A stretch of 64,000 bases of DNA from Roseateles_B sp041912595 (GCA_041912595.1 JAYRMR010000001.1:267503-331502), one strand, 5' to 3'; counted from the first letter of the stretch, positions 8,843 to 18,193 are shown. A program made the numbers and translations. Notes: generated from the sequence alone by a model not told the origin.

Positions 8843-10198
8843 TCAGAAGTTGAACGCCAGGCGCAGCCCGCCCCAGTGGCGCCCCTGCACAAGGATCGGC
8901 GCCGAGGCTTCCTTGAGCAGCACGAAACGCCCGCCGCCCATGTCGCGGCGGTAGGTCTGCAGCAGGAAGGGCCGCTGGTTGCGTGCCGAGGCCAGGCCGG
9001 TGCGGTCATTGAAGATGCGCCGGTAGCGGCTGTTGGCCGTGTTCCAGACGACATCCCCCGGCCGCTGCGGCTGGCAGTACTTGCGGTTGTGCGTCGAGAC
9101 ATAGCCGTTGCGATCCGCGGCAATGCAGTACACGACCTTGTCGGAGAGCTGGAGCATGCGCTCCTGCACGGCCGGGAAGAGCTGGTCGGCCAGCTCGCTG
9201 AAGCGCGTGCGGTGCTGGGCGGGCTGGGTGCCGGGCAGCGCCTGGTACTGCTCGTCGAACAGGTCCGCCAGCGAGATGCGCCCCTGCGCGACGGCACGCT
9301 CGAGCCGCTCGCCCATTTCCAGGGCCGCCTGCTGGGCACCCTCGATGTAGAGCGCATCCTCGACCCGCACGCCCGAGGAGGCGATGCGCTCGATCAGGTC
9401 CTCGGACAGGCGCAGGAAGCGGTCGCTGCAGGCGAAGGCCGCGTCCATGTGGCGCAGGGCCAGGGCCACGTCGCTGCCGAGCACCGCCGCGCGTTCCGCC
9501 AGCGCGGCGGTGGTCTGCTGGCTCTGATCGGCGGCCGTCGCGATGCGCTGCACGTCCGCCTGCACGACGCCGAAGGCCGCGTGAATGCTGCTTTCCTGGG
9601 CCTGGCGGCCTTCGCTGCTGAGCTCGCGGCTGAAGCTGTCGATGCGGGCATCCAGCGCCCCCACCGTGCCCATGATGGACTTGGAACTCTGCTCGACCTG
9701 CGTGGCGAGGTCCTTGACCGCATCCGCCACGACACCGAAGCCGCGGCCGGCCTCGCCGGCCCGCTTGGCCTCGACGGAGGCGTTGAAGGCCACGAGACGG
9801 GTCTGCAGGGCGATGCGGGTGATGTCGGAGGCGGCGTCGGACACCTGGCGCAGCGTCTGCACGATGCCCCCGACCTCGGCGCCGATCTTGTGCAGGGCCT
9901 CGCGGGCCCGGCCGACGGCGGCGATGGACTCGGCCGTGGCCACGGCGATGCCGGACTGGGCGCGCTGGACCTGCTGCAGCTCGCGCTCGAGCGCCTGCAT
10001 GGCCTCGCGCTGGGCGACGATCACCTTCTGCGTGTCTTCCAGGGCGCCCCGCACCTCGGCGGCATCCCGGCCGAGGTTGGACACAGGCTGCGCCAGTGAG
10101 CGGACGAGCGACTGCGCGTCGCTGACCTCGCTGCGTTCAGGGGTATCAGGTGCTTGAGGGGCCGGCGCGCCGGCGCCGGGCTGCCACCACGACTTCAT
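8843..10198 (-). CDS. Cytoplasmic methyl-accepting chemotaxis protein with C-terminal sensor domain
   Basis: 451 residues from the ATG at 10198 (MKSWWQPGAG). The usual receptor order is reversed: the signalling coiled coil is N-terminal, with its hairpin in QTRLVAFNASVEAKRAGE and GRGFGVVADAVKDLA. A globular PAS/Cache-like domain is C-terminal, recognisable from NRKYCQPQRPGDVVW, NDRTGLASARNQRPFLLQTY and RRDMGGGRFVLLKE. No transmembrane helix is visible, so it should be cytosolic. TlpS-like receptors of this build occur in other proteobacteria. The gene starts 42 nt after fliA on the same strand, so it is probably expressed with the flhB-fliA operon. Its ligand is not known. Confidence 0.88.
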   Translation of the reverse strand: MKSWWQPGAGAPAPQAPDTPERSEVSDAQSLVRSLAQPVSNLGRDAAEVRGALEDTQKVIVAQREAMQALERELQQVQRAQSGIAVATAESIAAVGRAREALHKIGAEVGGIVQTLRQVSDAASDITRIALQTRLVAFNASVEAKRAGEAGRGFGVVADAVKDLATQVEQSSKSIMGTVGALDARIDSFSRELSSEGRQAQESSIHAAFGVVQADVQRIATAADQSQQTTAALAERAAVLGSDVALALRHMDAAFACSDRFLRLSEDLIERIASSGVRVEDALYIEGAQQAALEMGERLERAVAQGRISLADLFDEQYQALPGTQPAQHRTRFSELADQLFPAVQERMLQLSDKVVYCIAADRNGYVSTHNRKYCQPQRPGDVVWNTANSRYRRIFNDRTGLASARNQRPFLLQTYRRDMGGGRFVLLKEASAPILVQGRHWGGLRLAFNF

Positions 10199-10240
10199 GC
10201 GAACTCTCCAGACGGCGCATGCGGCCATCCGGTGCCGGTT

Positions 10241-10954
10241 TTACCAGTCGCGCAGCTTCACGCGCAAGCGGGCGATCGCCTGACTGTGCAGTTGACAGAC
10301 CCGGGATTCCGTCACCTTCAGGACGGCGGCGATTTCCTTGAGGTTCATGTCGTGCTCGTAGTACATGCTCATCACGTACTGCTCGCGCTCGGGCAGGTTC
10401 TTGATGGCGGCGACCAGGGCCTCGCGCATGCGGTGGTCCTGCAGCTGCGCCATGGGGTTGTTGCTCTCGTCGACCACGTGGCGATCCAGGTAGTCGTCGC
10501 TGCCTTCGTCCCCGCTCATGTCCTCGAGGTAGACCAGCTGCGTGCCGCGCACCTTGGAGAGCATGTCCTGGTAGTCGCCCAGGCTCAGGCCCATCTCGGC
10601 GGCGATCTCGGATTCGTGGGGCGCGCGGCCGAGGCGCTGCTCCAGCTTGTGCACGGCGGTCTCGATCGAGCGCTGCTGGCGGCGCGTGCCGCGGCTCATC
10701 CAGTCACCGCCGCGCAGCTCGTCCAGCATGGCGCCGCGGATGCGCTGCGTCGCGAAGGTCTCGAACTGCACGCCCTGCGCCACGTCGAAGCGCGACAGCG
10801 CGTCGGTGAGCCCGATCAGGCCGACCTGGATCAGGTCATCCAGTTCCACGTTGGCCGGTAGCTTGGCGATCATCTGGTGCGCCAGGCGTCGGACGAGCCC
10901 GCTGTACTGCCGGATCAGCGCCGAGTTGTCGAGGCGGCCTTTGGCGGTATACAT
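10241..10954 (-). CDS. fliA: RNA polymerase sigma factor FliA (sigma-28)
   Basis: 237 residues. Region 2 is clear (LVRRLAHQMIAKLPANVELDDLIQVGLIGLTDAL, quoted in part: ELDDLIQVGLIGL), followed by QRIRGAMLDELRGGDWMSR. Region 4 has YYEHDMNLKEIAAVLKVTES and ends in SQAIARLRVKL. The ATG at 10954 is chosen because AGGAG lies six bases upstream; an upstream in-frame GTG at 10969 overlaps that site. FliA directs transcription of late flagellar and chemotaxis genes and is held by FlgM until the hook is finished. FlgM is not in this window. The matching promoters at 20053, 22858, 23245, 24549, 26978 and 28555 are its expected targets. It follows the flhG-like gene by 16 nt. Confidence 0.97.
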   Translation of the reverse strand: MYTAKGRLDNSALIRQYSGLVRRLAHQMIAKLPANVELDDLIQVGLIGLTDALSRFDVAQGVQFETFATQRIRGAMLDELRGGDWMSRGTRRQQRSIETAVHKLEQRLGRAPHESEIAAEMGLSLGDYQDMLSKVRGTQLVYLEDMSGDEGSDDYLDRHVVDESNNPMAQLQDHRMREALVAAIKNLPEREQYVMSMYYEHDMNLKEIAAVLKVTESRVCQLHSQAIARLRVKLRDW

Positions 10955-10970
10955 CTTCAGCTCCTGCACA

Positions 10971-11780
10971 TCAGTTGGCGGCCACCGCGGGCCGCGCCGG
11001 ACGGAGATTCACCAGGGGGCGCAGCGGCCGGGCGTCGTGCGCCGCGTCCGGAGCGAAGCCCTGAGGCACGACCGCCAGGAGCTCACGGGCCAGATGCCGC
11101 ACTTCGGGCGACAGCGGCGCCGATGGCGGCGTGCGGGGATCCATGCAGGCCCAGTCGCGCAGCACCGCGCCCAGGAAGCCATCGCCGCAGCTGCTGATCT
11201 GCTGGGCGATGCGCTCCGCCAGGCGCAGCTGCGGGTGGCAGGCCATCAAGAGGCTGTAGACCATGATGCCGGAGCGCTGGCTGAGCCACTTCATGCCGGC
11301 GTAGGCGTGGGTGACGCTGCGGGTGTCGGTGTCGGCCAGCAGCACGGGGCGCATCTCGCGGGAGTTCAGCACGCGGGCCAGCTCGGCGGCGGGCGCATGC
11401 AGGATCATCACGTCGGCCTGCGGCGCGGCCTCGCCCAGCGCCTGGAGGAATTCGGCGGCCGAGCCGTTGGCGTTGATGTAGCGCAGCGGCAGCCCGCGGG
11501 CGGCCAGGTAGCTGACCTGGGCGGACAGCCGCTCCACGCAGGCCGACAGGTCCACGGCGGCCATCTCGGAGGCCACCGGCGAGAGCTCGCCCGCGTCGAC
11601 CACCAGCGTCTGGAGGCCCATCTCGGAGCAGGCCGCGCAGAGGCCTTCCAGCAGCACGCCGGAGTCCAGCACCTCGGGATTGCTCACCACGGGGATGATG
11701 CGCGTGCGGGAGGCGGCAAAGAGCTTGCGCAGGCCGTCGGCCTGGTCTTGCGGGGTCTTGCTGAAGGGCGGCTCGCGCAT
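10971..11780 (-). CDS. FlhG/FleN-like MinD-family protein lacking a Walker A motif
   Basis: 269 residues from the ATG at 11780; the longer frame only adds Arg-rich read-through of flhF. Its place between flhF and fliA is that of flhG (fleN, ylxH), the MinD-type ATPase that limits flagellar number and position. The opening GLRKLFAAS and TLVVDAGE resemble FlhG. However, where FlhG has the KGGVGKT loop this protein has SNPEVLDSGVLLEGL, with no lysine signature, so ATP binding as in MinD is doubtful. It may be a degenerate paralogue or a regulator that no longer hydrolyses ATP. The gene starts 47 nt after flhF and is followed closely by fliA. Confidence 0.7.
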   Translation of the reverse strand: MREPPFSKTPQDQADGLRKLFAASRTRIIPVVSNPEVLDSGVLLEGLCAACSEMGLQTLVVDAGELSPVASEMAAVDLSACVERLSAQVSYLAARGLPLRYINANGSAAEFLQALGEAAPQADVMILHAPAAELARVLNSREMRPVLLADTDTRSVTHAYAGMKWLSQRSGIMVYSLLMACHPQLRLAERIAQQISSCGDGFLGAVLRDWACMDPRTPPSAPLSPEVRHLARELLAVVPQGFAPDAAHDARPLRPLVNLRPARPAVAAN

Positions 11781-11827
11781 GGGGGTCTCGGTTCGGGTCG
11801 CGATGCGTTCGAGGGGTCGGGGCGCGC

Positions 11828-13477
11828 TCAGTGCACGCCCGCGGCGGTGGCCTGCACGGCGGCCAGCGCGGGGCCTCCGGCAAAGATCAGGTTCACATCG
11901 GCGCTGTCCATGCGCCAGGCGGCGTGTGCCTGGCTGCGCAGCGCGCGCTGCACCAGGGCCTGTGCCGACAGGCGATGCCAATCTTCCGGCACCCGCTGCC
12001 CGTTGGCAACGCCAATAATGCGCAAACGATGCCGGATCATGGTGTCCAGCGCCGGGGCCAGCTTCACGGCCTCGTCGATCTTGGACAGCACCACGCCCTG
12101 GCAGGTCTGGGCGCGCCAGGCGCCGGCCACGTCCTCGATCGTCTCGCCCTGCTGGGCGGCGTTGATCACCAGGATGCGGCGGATGCTCGGGTGGGCGAGC
12201 ATCTCGAGCAGCTCGTGGGTGCGGCTGTCGCGCTGGGCCATGCCGGCGGTGTCGATCAGCACCATCTTCTTGCCCGACAGCAGCTCCAGCAGGTCCTCCA
12301 GCGAGGCCCGGTCGTGCGCGGTGTGCACCGGCACGCCGAGGATGCGGCCGTAGGCGCGAAGCTGCTCGTGGGCACCGACGCGGTAGGCATCCAGCGTGAT
12401 GAGGCCCAGCTGCGAGGCACCGTGCCGGGTGGCGAAGGCCGCGGCGATCTTGGCGGTGGTGGTGGTCTTGCCCACGCCGGTCGAGCCGATCAGGGCGAAG
12501 ACGCCGCCCTGCTCTTCCAGCGGCGGATTCATCTCGTCGGTGATGAGGTTGCGGGCGAGCACCTGGGCGGCCCAGGGCGTCTCGTCCGCCCCGTCCTTGC
12601 CGTCCAGATGGGCCGGGCAGCCCTCCACCAGCTTGCGCACCAGGGCCGGCGAGAAGCCGACGTCCAGCAGGCGCTGCGTCAGGCGGGCCTGCACGGGCTG
12701 GCGCTGCAGCTTCTCCATGAAGGCCAGGGCGCCGAAGCGCTCCTCGATCAGGCCCTTCATCGAGCGCAGCTCGTTCATCATGTCCTGCTGGTCGCGGCGG
12801 GCGCTGCCGGGCATGTCGGCCAGTTGCGGCACGGGGCGCTGCTCGGCGGACAGGCGGATCTCGTCGCGCAGCACGGGCGGATTGCGGCGCGGCGGCTCGG
12901 CGGCCGGCGACTGCATCGGGGCGCCCTGGGCGTCCAGGCGGCGGGCGCCCAGCGTCTGCATGGCGGCCTGCGCGCGCTGCTGGCGGGCCGCGCTCATGCC
13001 GACCAGGCTTTCAGGCGTCGGCAGCTCGGGCGCGGGTGCCGCCATCTCCATGGGATCCGGCTGGCCGCTCAGTTCGGCCGCGCGACGCTTGAGCATGCGC
13101 TCGCGGACGTAGTCCTGGAAGCTCAGCGTGCTCATGGCCAGGGTCTGGACATCGGCATCCACGGGCTGGCCGAAGGCCGGCTCCATGCGCTCGTTGCGCT
13201 CGGCCACGCGCTGCGCGAGGCGGGCGCTGCCGGCCATCGTGGGCACGGGAGCCTGCGCCGGGCGGGCCTGCACGCGAGCCGGGCCGCGGGCCTCGGCGCG
13301 CGGTGCCGAAGCCGCCACGCGCTCGATCTGCGTCATGCCCTCGGGGGCCATGGCCAGCACCTCCACGCCTTCGGCGCAGGGCTTGTTGGACAGCACGACG
13401 GCATCGTCGCCAAAGGCCTGGCGCACCAGCGCGAGGGCCTCGCGGGACGTACGGGCGGTGAAGCGTTTGACGTTCAT
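11828..13477 (-). CDS. flhF: Flagellar biosynthesis SRP-type GTPase FlhF
   Basis: 549 residues. The ATG at 13477 (MNVKRFTARTSREALALVR) has an AGGAGG ribosome site five bases upstream. The N-terminal domain opens with the conserved MxVKxF and AFGDDAVVLSNK. A low-complexity Pro/Arg-rich linker follows, then the NG domain with P-loop IGSTGVGKTTTTAKIAAAFA, a DAYRVGAHEQL G-box, VLIDTAGMAQRD and a VLSKIDE element. FlhF is a membrane-associated GTPase that marks the site of flagellar assembly and works with FlhG. It follows flhA by 46 nt and precedes the flhG-like gene. Confidence 0.96.
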   Translation of the reverse strand: MNVKRFTARTSREALALVRQAFGDDAVVLSNKPCAEGVEVLAMAPEGMTQIERVAASAPRAEARGPARVQARPAQAPVPTMAGSARLAQRVAERNERMEPAFGQPVDADVQTLAMSTLSFQDYVRERMLKRRAAELSGQPDPMEMAAPAPELPTPESLVGMSAARQQRAQAAMQTLGARRLDAQGAPMQSPAAEPPRRNPPVLRDEIRLSAEQRPVPQLADMPGSARRDQQDMMNELRSMKGLIEERFGALAFMEKLQRQPVQARLTQRLLDVGFSPALVRKLVEGCPAHLDGKDGADETPWAAQVLARNLITDEMNPPLEEQGGVFALIGSTGVGKTTTTAKIAAAFATRHGASQLGLITLDAYRVGAHEQLRAYGRILGVPVHTAHDRASLEDLLELLSGKKMVLIDTAGMAQRDSRTHELLEMLAHPSIRRILVINAAQQGETIEDVAGAWRAQTCQGVVLSKIDEAVKLAPALDTMIRHRLRIIGVANGQRVPEDWHRLSAQALVQRALRSQAHAAWRMDSADVNLIFAGGPALAAVQATAAGVH

Positions 13478-13523
13478 GCGGCCTCCTGGCAAGGCAGGGC
13501 ATCAGTCATCGGCAGGCGGGCGC

Positions 13524-15614
13524 TCATGCGGCCGCTCCGATGATCGAACCGATGCGGATCGAATGGGTCTCGGGAATCTCGCTGTGGCCCAGCACCTTCA
13601 GGCGCGGGGCGGCACGGCGCAACAGCCGGGCCAGCGGCGCGCGGATCAGGTCCGGCACCAGCAGGCAGGCGGGCACGCCGCGGTCTTCCTGGGCCTGGCT
13701 CTGCTCGGCCGCGCTGCGGGCGAGGGTGTCGGCCACGCCGGGGTCCAGCGCGGCGCCATGCGGGGAATTCAGGGCCTGGGTCACCAGGCGCTCCAGTTCG
13801 GGCTCGAGCGCGATCACGTCCAGCTCCTTCACGGGGCCGTAGATCTGCTGGACGATGGCCGGCGCGATGTGCACGCGCACCCGGCGGCCCAGCTCGATGG
13901 GATCGGTTGTGGCGGTGGCGTTCTCGGCGATGGAATCGACGATGGAGCGCATGTCGCGGATGTGCACGCCCTCCTCCAGCAGGAACTGGAGAACCTTCTG
14001 CAGTGTGCCGATGCCGACCATCTTGGGTATCACGTCTTCGATCAACTGGGGTTGCAGCTTGGTGAGGTGGTCCACCAGCTGCTGCGTCTCCACCCGGCCC
14101 AGGAGACGGGCCGCGTGAACTTGCATCAAGTGTGAAAGATGGGTGGCGATGACAGTCGAGCAATCAACCACCGTAAACCCGGCCATTTGGGCCATTTCCC
14201 GCTGGCGCTCCTCGATCCAGGTGGCGGGGAGTCCGAAGGCAGGGTCGGTGGTCGAGGTGCCGATCAGCTTCTGCGTGGCGTGGCCGGGGTTGATCGCCAG
14301 CCACATGCCCGGATAGGCCTCGGCCTCGCCGATGACGGCGCCGCGCAGGATCAGGCGGTACTGGCTCGGGCGCAGCTCGAGGTTGTCGCGGATGTGCACG
14401 GCCGGCGGCAGGAAGCCCACCTCCTGCGCGAACTTGCGACGCACGCCCTTGATGCGCGAGAGCAGGTCGCCCTCCTTGTTCTTGTCCACCAGCGTGATCA
14501 GGCGGTAGCCGACCTCCAGGCCCAGCACGTCCACGGGCTGCAGGTCGTCCCAGCTGGCTTCGGCATTGGCTTCGGGCGGCGGCGGCGGCATCTGCTCGGC
14601 CTTGGCGGCCTGCGCGAGCTGCTCCTTGCGCTTGAGCCACCAGGCGAGATAGCCCAGGCCCGAGGCGATCATCAGGAAGACGAGGTGCGGCATGCCCGGG
14701 ATCAGCCCCAGCATGCCGATGACGCCCGCGGTGATGGTCAGGCTCTTGGCCGAGCCGAAGACCTGGCGGCCGATCATCGTGCCGATGTCCTTGTCCTTGC
14801 CGACGCGCGACACCACCATGGCCGCCGCGACCGAGATCAGCAGCGCGGGGACCTGCGCGACCAGCGCATCACCGACGGCCAGCAGGATGTAGGAATCGGC
14901 CGCCTGCCCGGCGGACAGCCCGTGCTGGGCCACGCCGATGATGAAGCCGCCGATGATGTTGATGAAGAGGATCAGGATGCCGGCCACGGCATCGCCGCGC
15001 ACGAACTTGCTCGCACCATCCATGGAGCCGAAGAAGTCCGCTTCGTCGCTCAGTTCGGCGCGGCGGCGCTTGGCCTCCTTCTCGTCGATCAGGCCGGCGT
15101 TCAGGTCGGCATCCACGGCCATCTGCTTGCCGGGCATCGCGTCCAGGGTGAAGCGGGCGCCGACCTCGGCGATGCGCTCGGCCCCCTTGGTCACCACGAT
15201 GAAGTTGATCACCACGAGGATGGCGAACACGATCAGGCCGACGGCGAAGTTGCCGCCGATCAGGAAGTGGCCGAAGGACTCGATCACGCGGCCCGCGGCG
15301 CCCGTGCCGGTGTGGCCCTGCAGCAGCACCACGCGCGTGGAGGCCACGTTGAGCGAGAGGCGCATCAGCGTGGTCAGCAGCAGCACCGTGGGGAAGGCCG
15401 CGAAGTCCAGCGGCTTGAGCATGTTCGCCGCCACCATCATCACCATCACGGCCATCGCGATGTTGAAGGTGAACAGCAGATCCAGCACGAAGGGCGGCAG
15501 CGGCAGCACCATCATCGACAGGATCATGAGGATAGCGGCGGGCGCACCCAGGGCGCCGATGATCTGCGCGCGCGGGCCGAGCATCGCCTGCAACTGAGCC
15601 ATCAGGGCGTTCAT
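13524..15614 (-). CDS. flhA: Flagellar export apparatus protein FlhA
   Basis: 696 residues. The N-terminal half holds about eight membrane helices and the conserved FHIPEP-like region (RFTLDAMPGKQMAVDADLNA, with DEKEAKRRRAELSDEADFFG). The C-terminal half is the cytoplasmic docking domain for chaperone-substrate complexes. FlhA forms the nonameric ring beneath the FliP-FliQ-FliR gate and uses proton motive force to drive export. The ATG overlaps the flhB stop (ATGA), so the two are translationally coupled, as is usual. The length matches the family. Confidence 0.98.
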   Translation of the reverse strand: MNALMAQLQAMLGPRAQIIGALGAPAAILMILSMMVLPLPPFVLDLLFTFNIAMAVMVMMVAANMLKPLDFAAFPTVLLLTTLMRLSLNVASTRVVLLQGHTGTGAAGRVIESFGHFLIGGNFAVGLIVFAILVVINFIVVTKGAERIAEVGARFTLDAMPGKQMAVDADLNAGLIDEKEAKRRRAELSDEADFFGSMDGASKFVRGDAVAGILILFINIIGGFIIGVAQHGLSAGQAADSYILLAVGDALVAQVPALLISVAAAMVVSRVGKDKDIGTMIGRQVFGSAKSLTITAGVIGMLGLIPGMPHLVFLMIASGLGYLAWWLKRKEQLAQAAKAEQMPPPPPEANAEASWDDLQPVDVLGLEVGYRLITLVDKNKEGDLLSRIKGVRRKFAQEVGFLPPAVHIRDNLELRPSQYRLILRGAVIGEAEAYPGMWLAINPGHATQKLIGTSTTDPAFGLPATWIEERQREMAQMAGFTVVDCSTVIATHLSHLMQVHAARLLGRVETQQLVDHLTKLQPQLIEDVIPKMVGIGTLQKVLQFLLEEGVHIRDMRSIVDSIAENATATTDPIELGRRVRVHIAPAIVQQIYGPVKELDVIALEPELERLVTQALNSPHGAALDPGVADTLARSAAEQSQAQEDRGVPACLLVPDLIRAPLARLLRRAAPRLKVLGHSEIPETHSIRIGSIIGAAA

Positions 15615-16789
15615 GCCTCATCCTCCAGAAGATCGGCATCGGGGGCGCGATGCGGCTTGTTGTGCGGGTCCAGCTCGGGCGGCACCTGCGGATCGGGCAT
15701 CTGCGTGGGCGCCTGACCGCGGCCGGCCATCGCGGCCTTGAGCTGGTACACATAGGCCAGCACCTGCGCCACGGCGGCGAACAGGGCGGCGGGAATCTCG
15801 CGGTCCACCTCGGCGTGCGCATACAGCGCGCGGGCGAGCATGGGCGACTGCAGCACCGGGACCTTCGAGTCCTTGGCGAGGTCGCGGATGCGGAAGGCCA
15901 GGAGGTCCGTGCCCTTGGCCACGACCTTGGGCGCGGCCATGCTGCCCTCTTCGTACTTGAGCGCCACGGCGTAGTGGGTCGGGTTCATCACGACCAGGTC
16001 GGCCGTGGGCACGGCGGCCATCATGCGGCGCTTGGCCATCTCGCGCATGCGGGCGCGCATCTTGCCCTTCATCTCGAGGTTGCCCTCGATCTCCTTCATC
16101 TCCTGCTTGGCCTCCTCGCGGCTCATGCGGAGGCGCTTGAGGTAGAGGTGGCGCTGCAGCGGCACGTCGATGACGGCGAAGAGCGCGAGCGCCAGCCCGA
16201 GCAGCGCGAGCCCCTGCATCAGCTGCTGGCCGGCATAGGCGATGGCGCTGGGCAGGGGCACCGACATGATGCCCACATAGCCCGCGATGCGGTCCTTGAG
16301 CACCAGGGCGCCCACGCCGCCGAGCAGCAGCGCCAGCAGCACGGCCTTGAGCGCCTGCCCGAGGTGCTGCCACTGGAACAGGCGCGCCAGCCCCTGCAGC
16401 GGATTGAGATGTTCGAAGCGCGGGGTGAGCGGCTTCATCGTCCAGTTCCAGCCACCGGCGGCGACGTTGGCCGCCACGGCCACCAGCATCAGCACGCCGC
16501 AGAACGGCAGCAGGAACACCAGCGCCTGCAGCGTCAGCTCACCGAGGCGCTCGCCCATGAAACCAGGGCGCTGCAGCAGCTGGGCATCGAAGCGCAGGCC
16601 GTGCTGCAGCATCTTCTGCAGCCAGTCCAGGGCCTGCGGCGCGGTCGCCGACAGCAGCGCGCCTCCGCTGACCAGCATCGCGAAGTGCGGCAGGTCGCGC
16701 GAGCGCGGCAGCTGGCCCTCGGCCCGAGATCGCTGGATCTTCTTGGCCGATGCGGGTAGGTTGCGGTCCTGTGCGTCTTGGTCTGCCAT
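15611..16789 (-). CDS. flhB: Flagellar export switch protein FlhB
   Basis: 392 residues: a basic N-terminus (ASAKKIQRSRAEGQLPRSRD), four membrane helices, then a cytoplasmic domain with the autocleavage motif NPTH at residues 269-272, the same numbering as in enterobacteria. Cleavage between Asn and Pro lets FlhB switch export from rod/hook to filament substrates in response to FliK. After the motif come YAVALKYEEG and a Pro-rich tail. It is the first gene of the flhB-flhA-flhF-flhG-like-fliA-MCP series. It follows a 260-base gap that holds the cheZ terminator and presumably the operon promoter, which I could not identify. Confidence 0.98.
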   Translation of the reverse strand: MADQDAQDRNLPASAKKIQRSRAEGQLPRSRDLPHFAMLVSGGALLSATAPQALDWLQKMLQHGLRFDAQLLQRPGFMGERLGELTLQALVFLLPFCGVLMLVAVAANVAAGGWNWTMKPLTPRFEHLNPLQGLARLFQWQHLGQALKAVLLALLLGGVGALVLKDRIAGYVGIMSVPLPSAIAYAGQQLMQGLALLGLALALFAVIDVPLQRHLYLKRLRMSREEAKQEMKEIEGNLEMKGKMRARMREMAKRRMMAAVPTADLVVMNPTHYAVALKYEEGSMAAPKVVAKGTDLLAFRIRDLAKDSKVPVLQSPMLARALYAHAEVDREIPAALFAAVAQVLAYVYQLKAAMAGRGQAPTQMPDPQVPPELDPHNKPHRAPDADLLEDEA

Positions 16790-16971
16790 GGCGTGAGGCC
16801 CTCGGACGGGACAGTCCGGGGGATGGCGCCATTCTTGGCCGGCAGGCGGGGCAACTTAAGCCGGATAAGCGGGAGGAAACCGGCGGTCATCTCGACCCGG
16901 TCGGCCGACGGCATCGCGACGCATCCGCCGGCATGGCTCAGGCCCCGGCACGCCTCGGCCGCCCGGGCAAC

Positions 16972-17005
16972 AAAAAGCCCGCCGGTGCGGTGCACACAGC
17001 GGGCT
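16972..17005 (-). terminator. Rho-independent terminator after cheZ
   Basis: Read on the minus strand, AGCCCGC and GCGGGCT form a seven-base stem (16976-16982 with 16999-17005) followed by TTTTTG. It lies just beyond the cheZ stop, so it separates motAB-cheYZ from flhBA. Confidence 0.85.
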
Positions 17006-17049
17006 GTGGAAGGCCCGGCCATCCGGGCCGGGCAGGAGGACAAGAGGCC

Positions 17050-17685
17050 TCAGAACCCCAGGCTGGCCAGCAGGTCGTCGACCTCGCTCTGGTTGGCCAC
17101 GACGTCCGTGCGGCCTTCGGGGCTGACCACCGGGCCCTGCAGGATGTTCGGATCGACCTTCTCGCGCTGGTCGGGGGGAACCACCTGCACCAGCAGCTTG
17201 ACCAGGCTGTCTTCCAGGTCGTTGGCCAGCGTCACCACCTTGGCGACCACCTGGCCCGTGAGGTCATGGAAGTCCTGGGACAGCATGATGTCCGTCAGGT
17301 GCTGGTCGATCTGCGCGGTGGAATCCTCGACCTGCTTGACGAAGTTGAACACCGCCCCCGAGGCCACGGCCTTGACCGGATCCGCGGTGATCGCCTTCGC
17401 CATCTCGGCCGTGGCTGCGGAGATCTTGGCGTGCTCGCTCTTGGCCTGGTCGACCGAGTTCAGCACCTTGTTGGCGGCCTCGGCGGTCTTGTTGGCGATG
17501 TAGGTCAGGCGGCTGCGGGCGTCGGGCAGACCGTCGGTGGCCGTCTGCAGCTTGGGCATCACGCCGAGCTGCTGCATGGTGTCATGCAGCACGCGGGTGA
17601 TGGTGCCGAGCTGCTGGAACACCTCCGGCGAGACCATCAGGGGGTCAGTACCGGCGCCCAGCTGGGTGAAATCTTCGGCTTTCAT
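17050..17685 (-). CDS. cheZ: Protein phosphatase CheZ
   Basis: 211 residues, almost all helical. The catalytic stretch DIMLSQDFHDLTGQVV carries Asp141 and Gln145, equivalent to E. coli Asp143 and Gln147, and the chain ends in the CheY-docking peptide QSEVDDLLASLGF. CheZ dephosphorylates CheY-P at the pole and so ends the tumble signal. It follows cheY by 12 nt and is the last gene before a strong terminator. A second, smaller CheZ-like protein is encoded at 48829-49290. Confidence 0.97.
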   Translation of the reverse strand: MKAEDFTQLGAGTDPLMVSPEVFQQLGTITRVLHDTMQQLGVMPKLQTATDGLPDARSRLTYIANKTAEAANKVLNSVDQAKSEHAKISAATAEMAKAITADPVKAVASGAVFNFVKQVEDSTAQIDQHLTDIMLSQDFHDLTGQVVAKVVTLANDLEDSLVKLLVQVVPPDQREKVDPNILQGPVVSPEGRTDVVANQSEVDDLLASLGF

Positions 17686-17697
17686 GGCCTACTCCCT

Positions 17698-18090
17698 TCA
17701 AGCGGCCGCGGCCAGCTTCTGCATGATCTTCTGGACCTTCTCTTCCAGCGTCGCCTTCGTGAAGGGCTTGACGATGTAGCCGGCCGCGCCGCTCTGGGCG
17801 GCCAGCACGATGTCTTCCTTGCGAGCCTCGGCCGTCACCATCAGCACCGGCAGATGCTTCAGCGAGGCGTCTTCCTTGATGGCCTTGAGCAGCTCGAAGC
17901 CCGTCATGTTGGGCATGTTGATGTCGCTCACCACGAAGTCGAACTTGCCGTTCTTCAGCATGTTCAGGGCCTCGACGCCATCCTCCGCCTCTTCGGCATT
18001 GTTGTAGCCGATCTCCTTCAGCAGACCGCGCACGATGCGGCGCATGGTCGAGAAGTCATCGACGATCAGAAATTTCATGTCAGTGCTCAT
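17698..18090 (-). CDS. cheY: Chemotaxis response regulator CheY
   Basis: 130 residues, a single receiver domain: acidic VDD at 10-12, acceptor Asp56 in VVSDINMPNMTG, the conserved threonine in VLMVTAEA and the lysine in YIVKPF. CheY-P binds FliM and FliN in the switch and reverses rotation. It is very close to enterobacterial CheY and pairs with the adjacent cheZ. It follows motB by 103 nt; I saw no clear promoter there, so it probably shares the motA transcript. A second, more distant cheY lies at 49340. Confidence 0.97.
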   Translation of the reverse strand: MSTDMKFLIVDDFSTMRRIVRGLLKEIGYNNAEEAEDGVEALNMLKNGKFDFVVSDINMPNMTGFELLKAIKEDASLKHLPVLMVTAEARKEDIVLAAQSGAAGYIVKPFTKATLEEKVQKIMQKLAAAA

Positions 18091-18193
18091 GGCGTTCCTC
18101 GCAAGGGGCGTGAGGGCGGGTCAAACCGGGTTCCGGCAACGGCGGCAGCGTCTGGGACGCCACGCCGCCGTGATGGGACGCTTCAATGATTCT

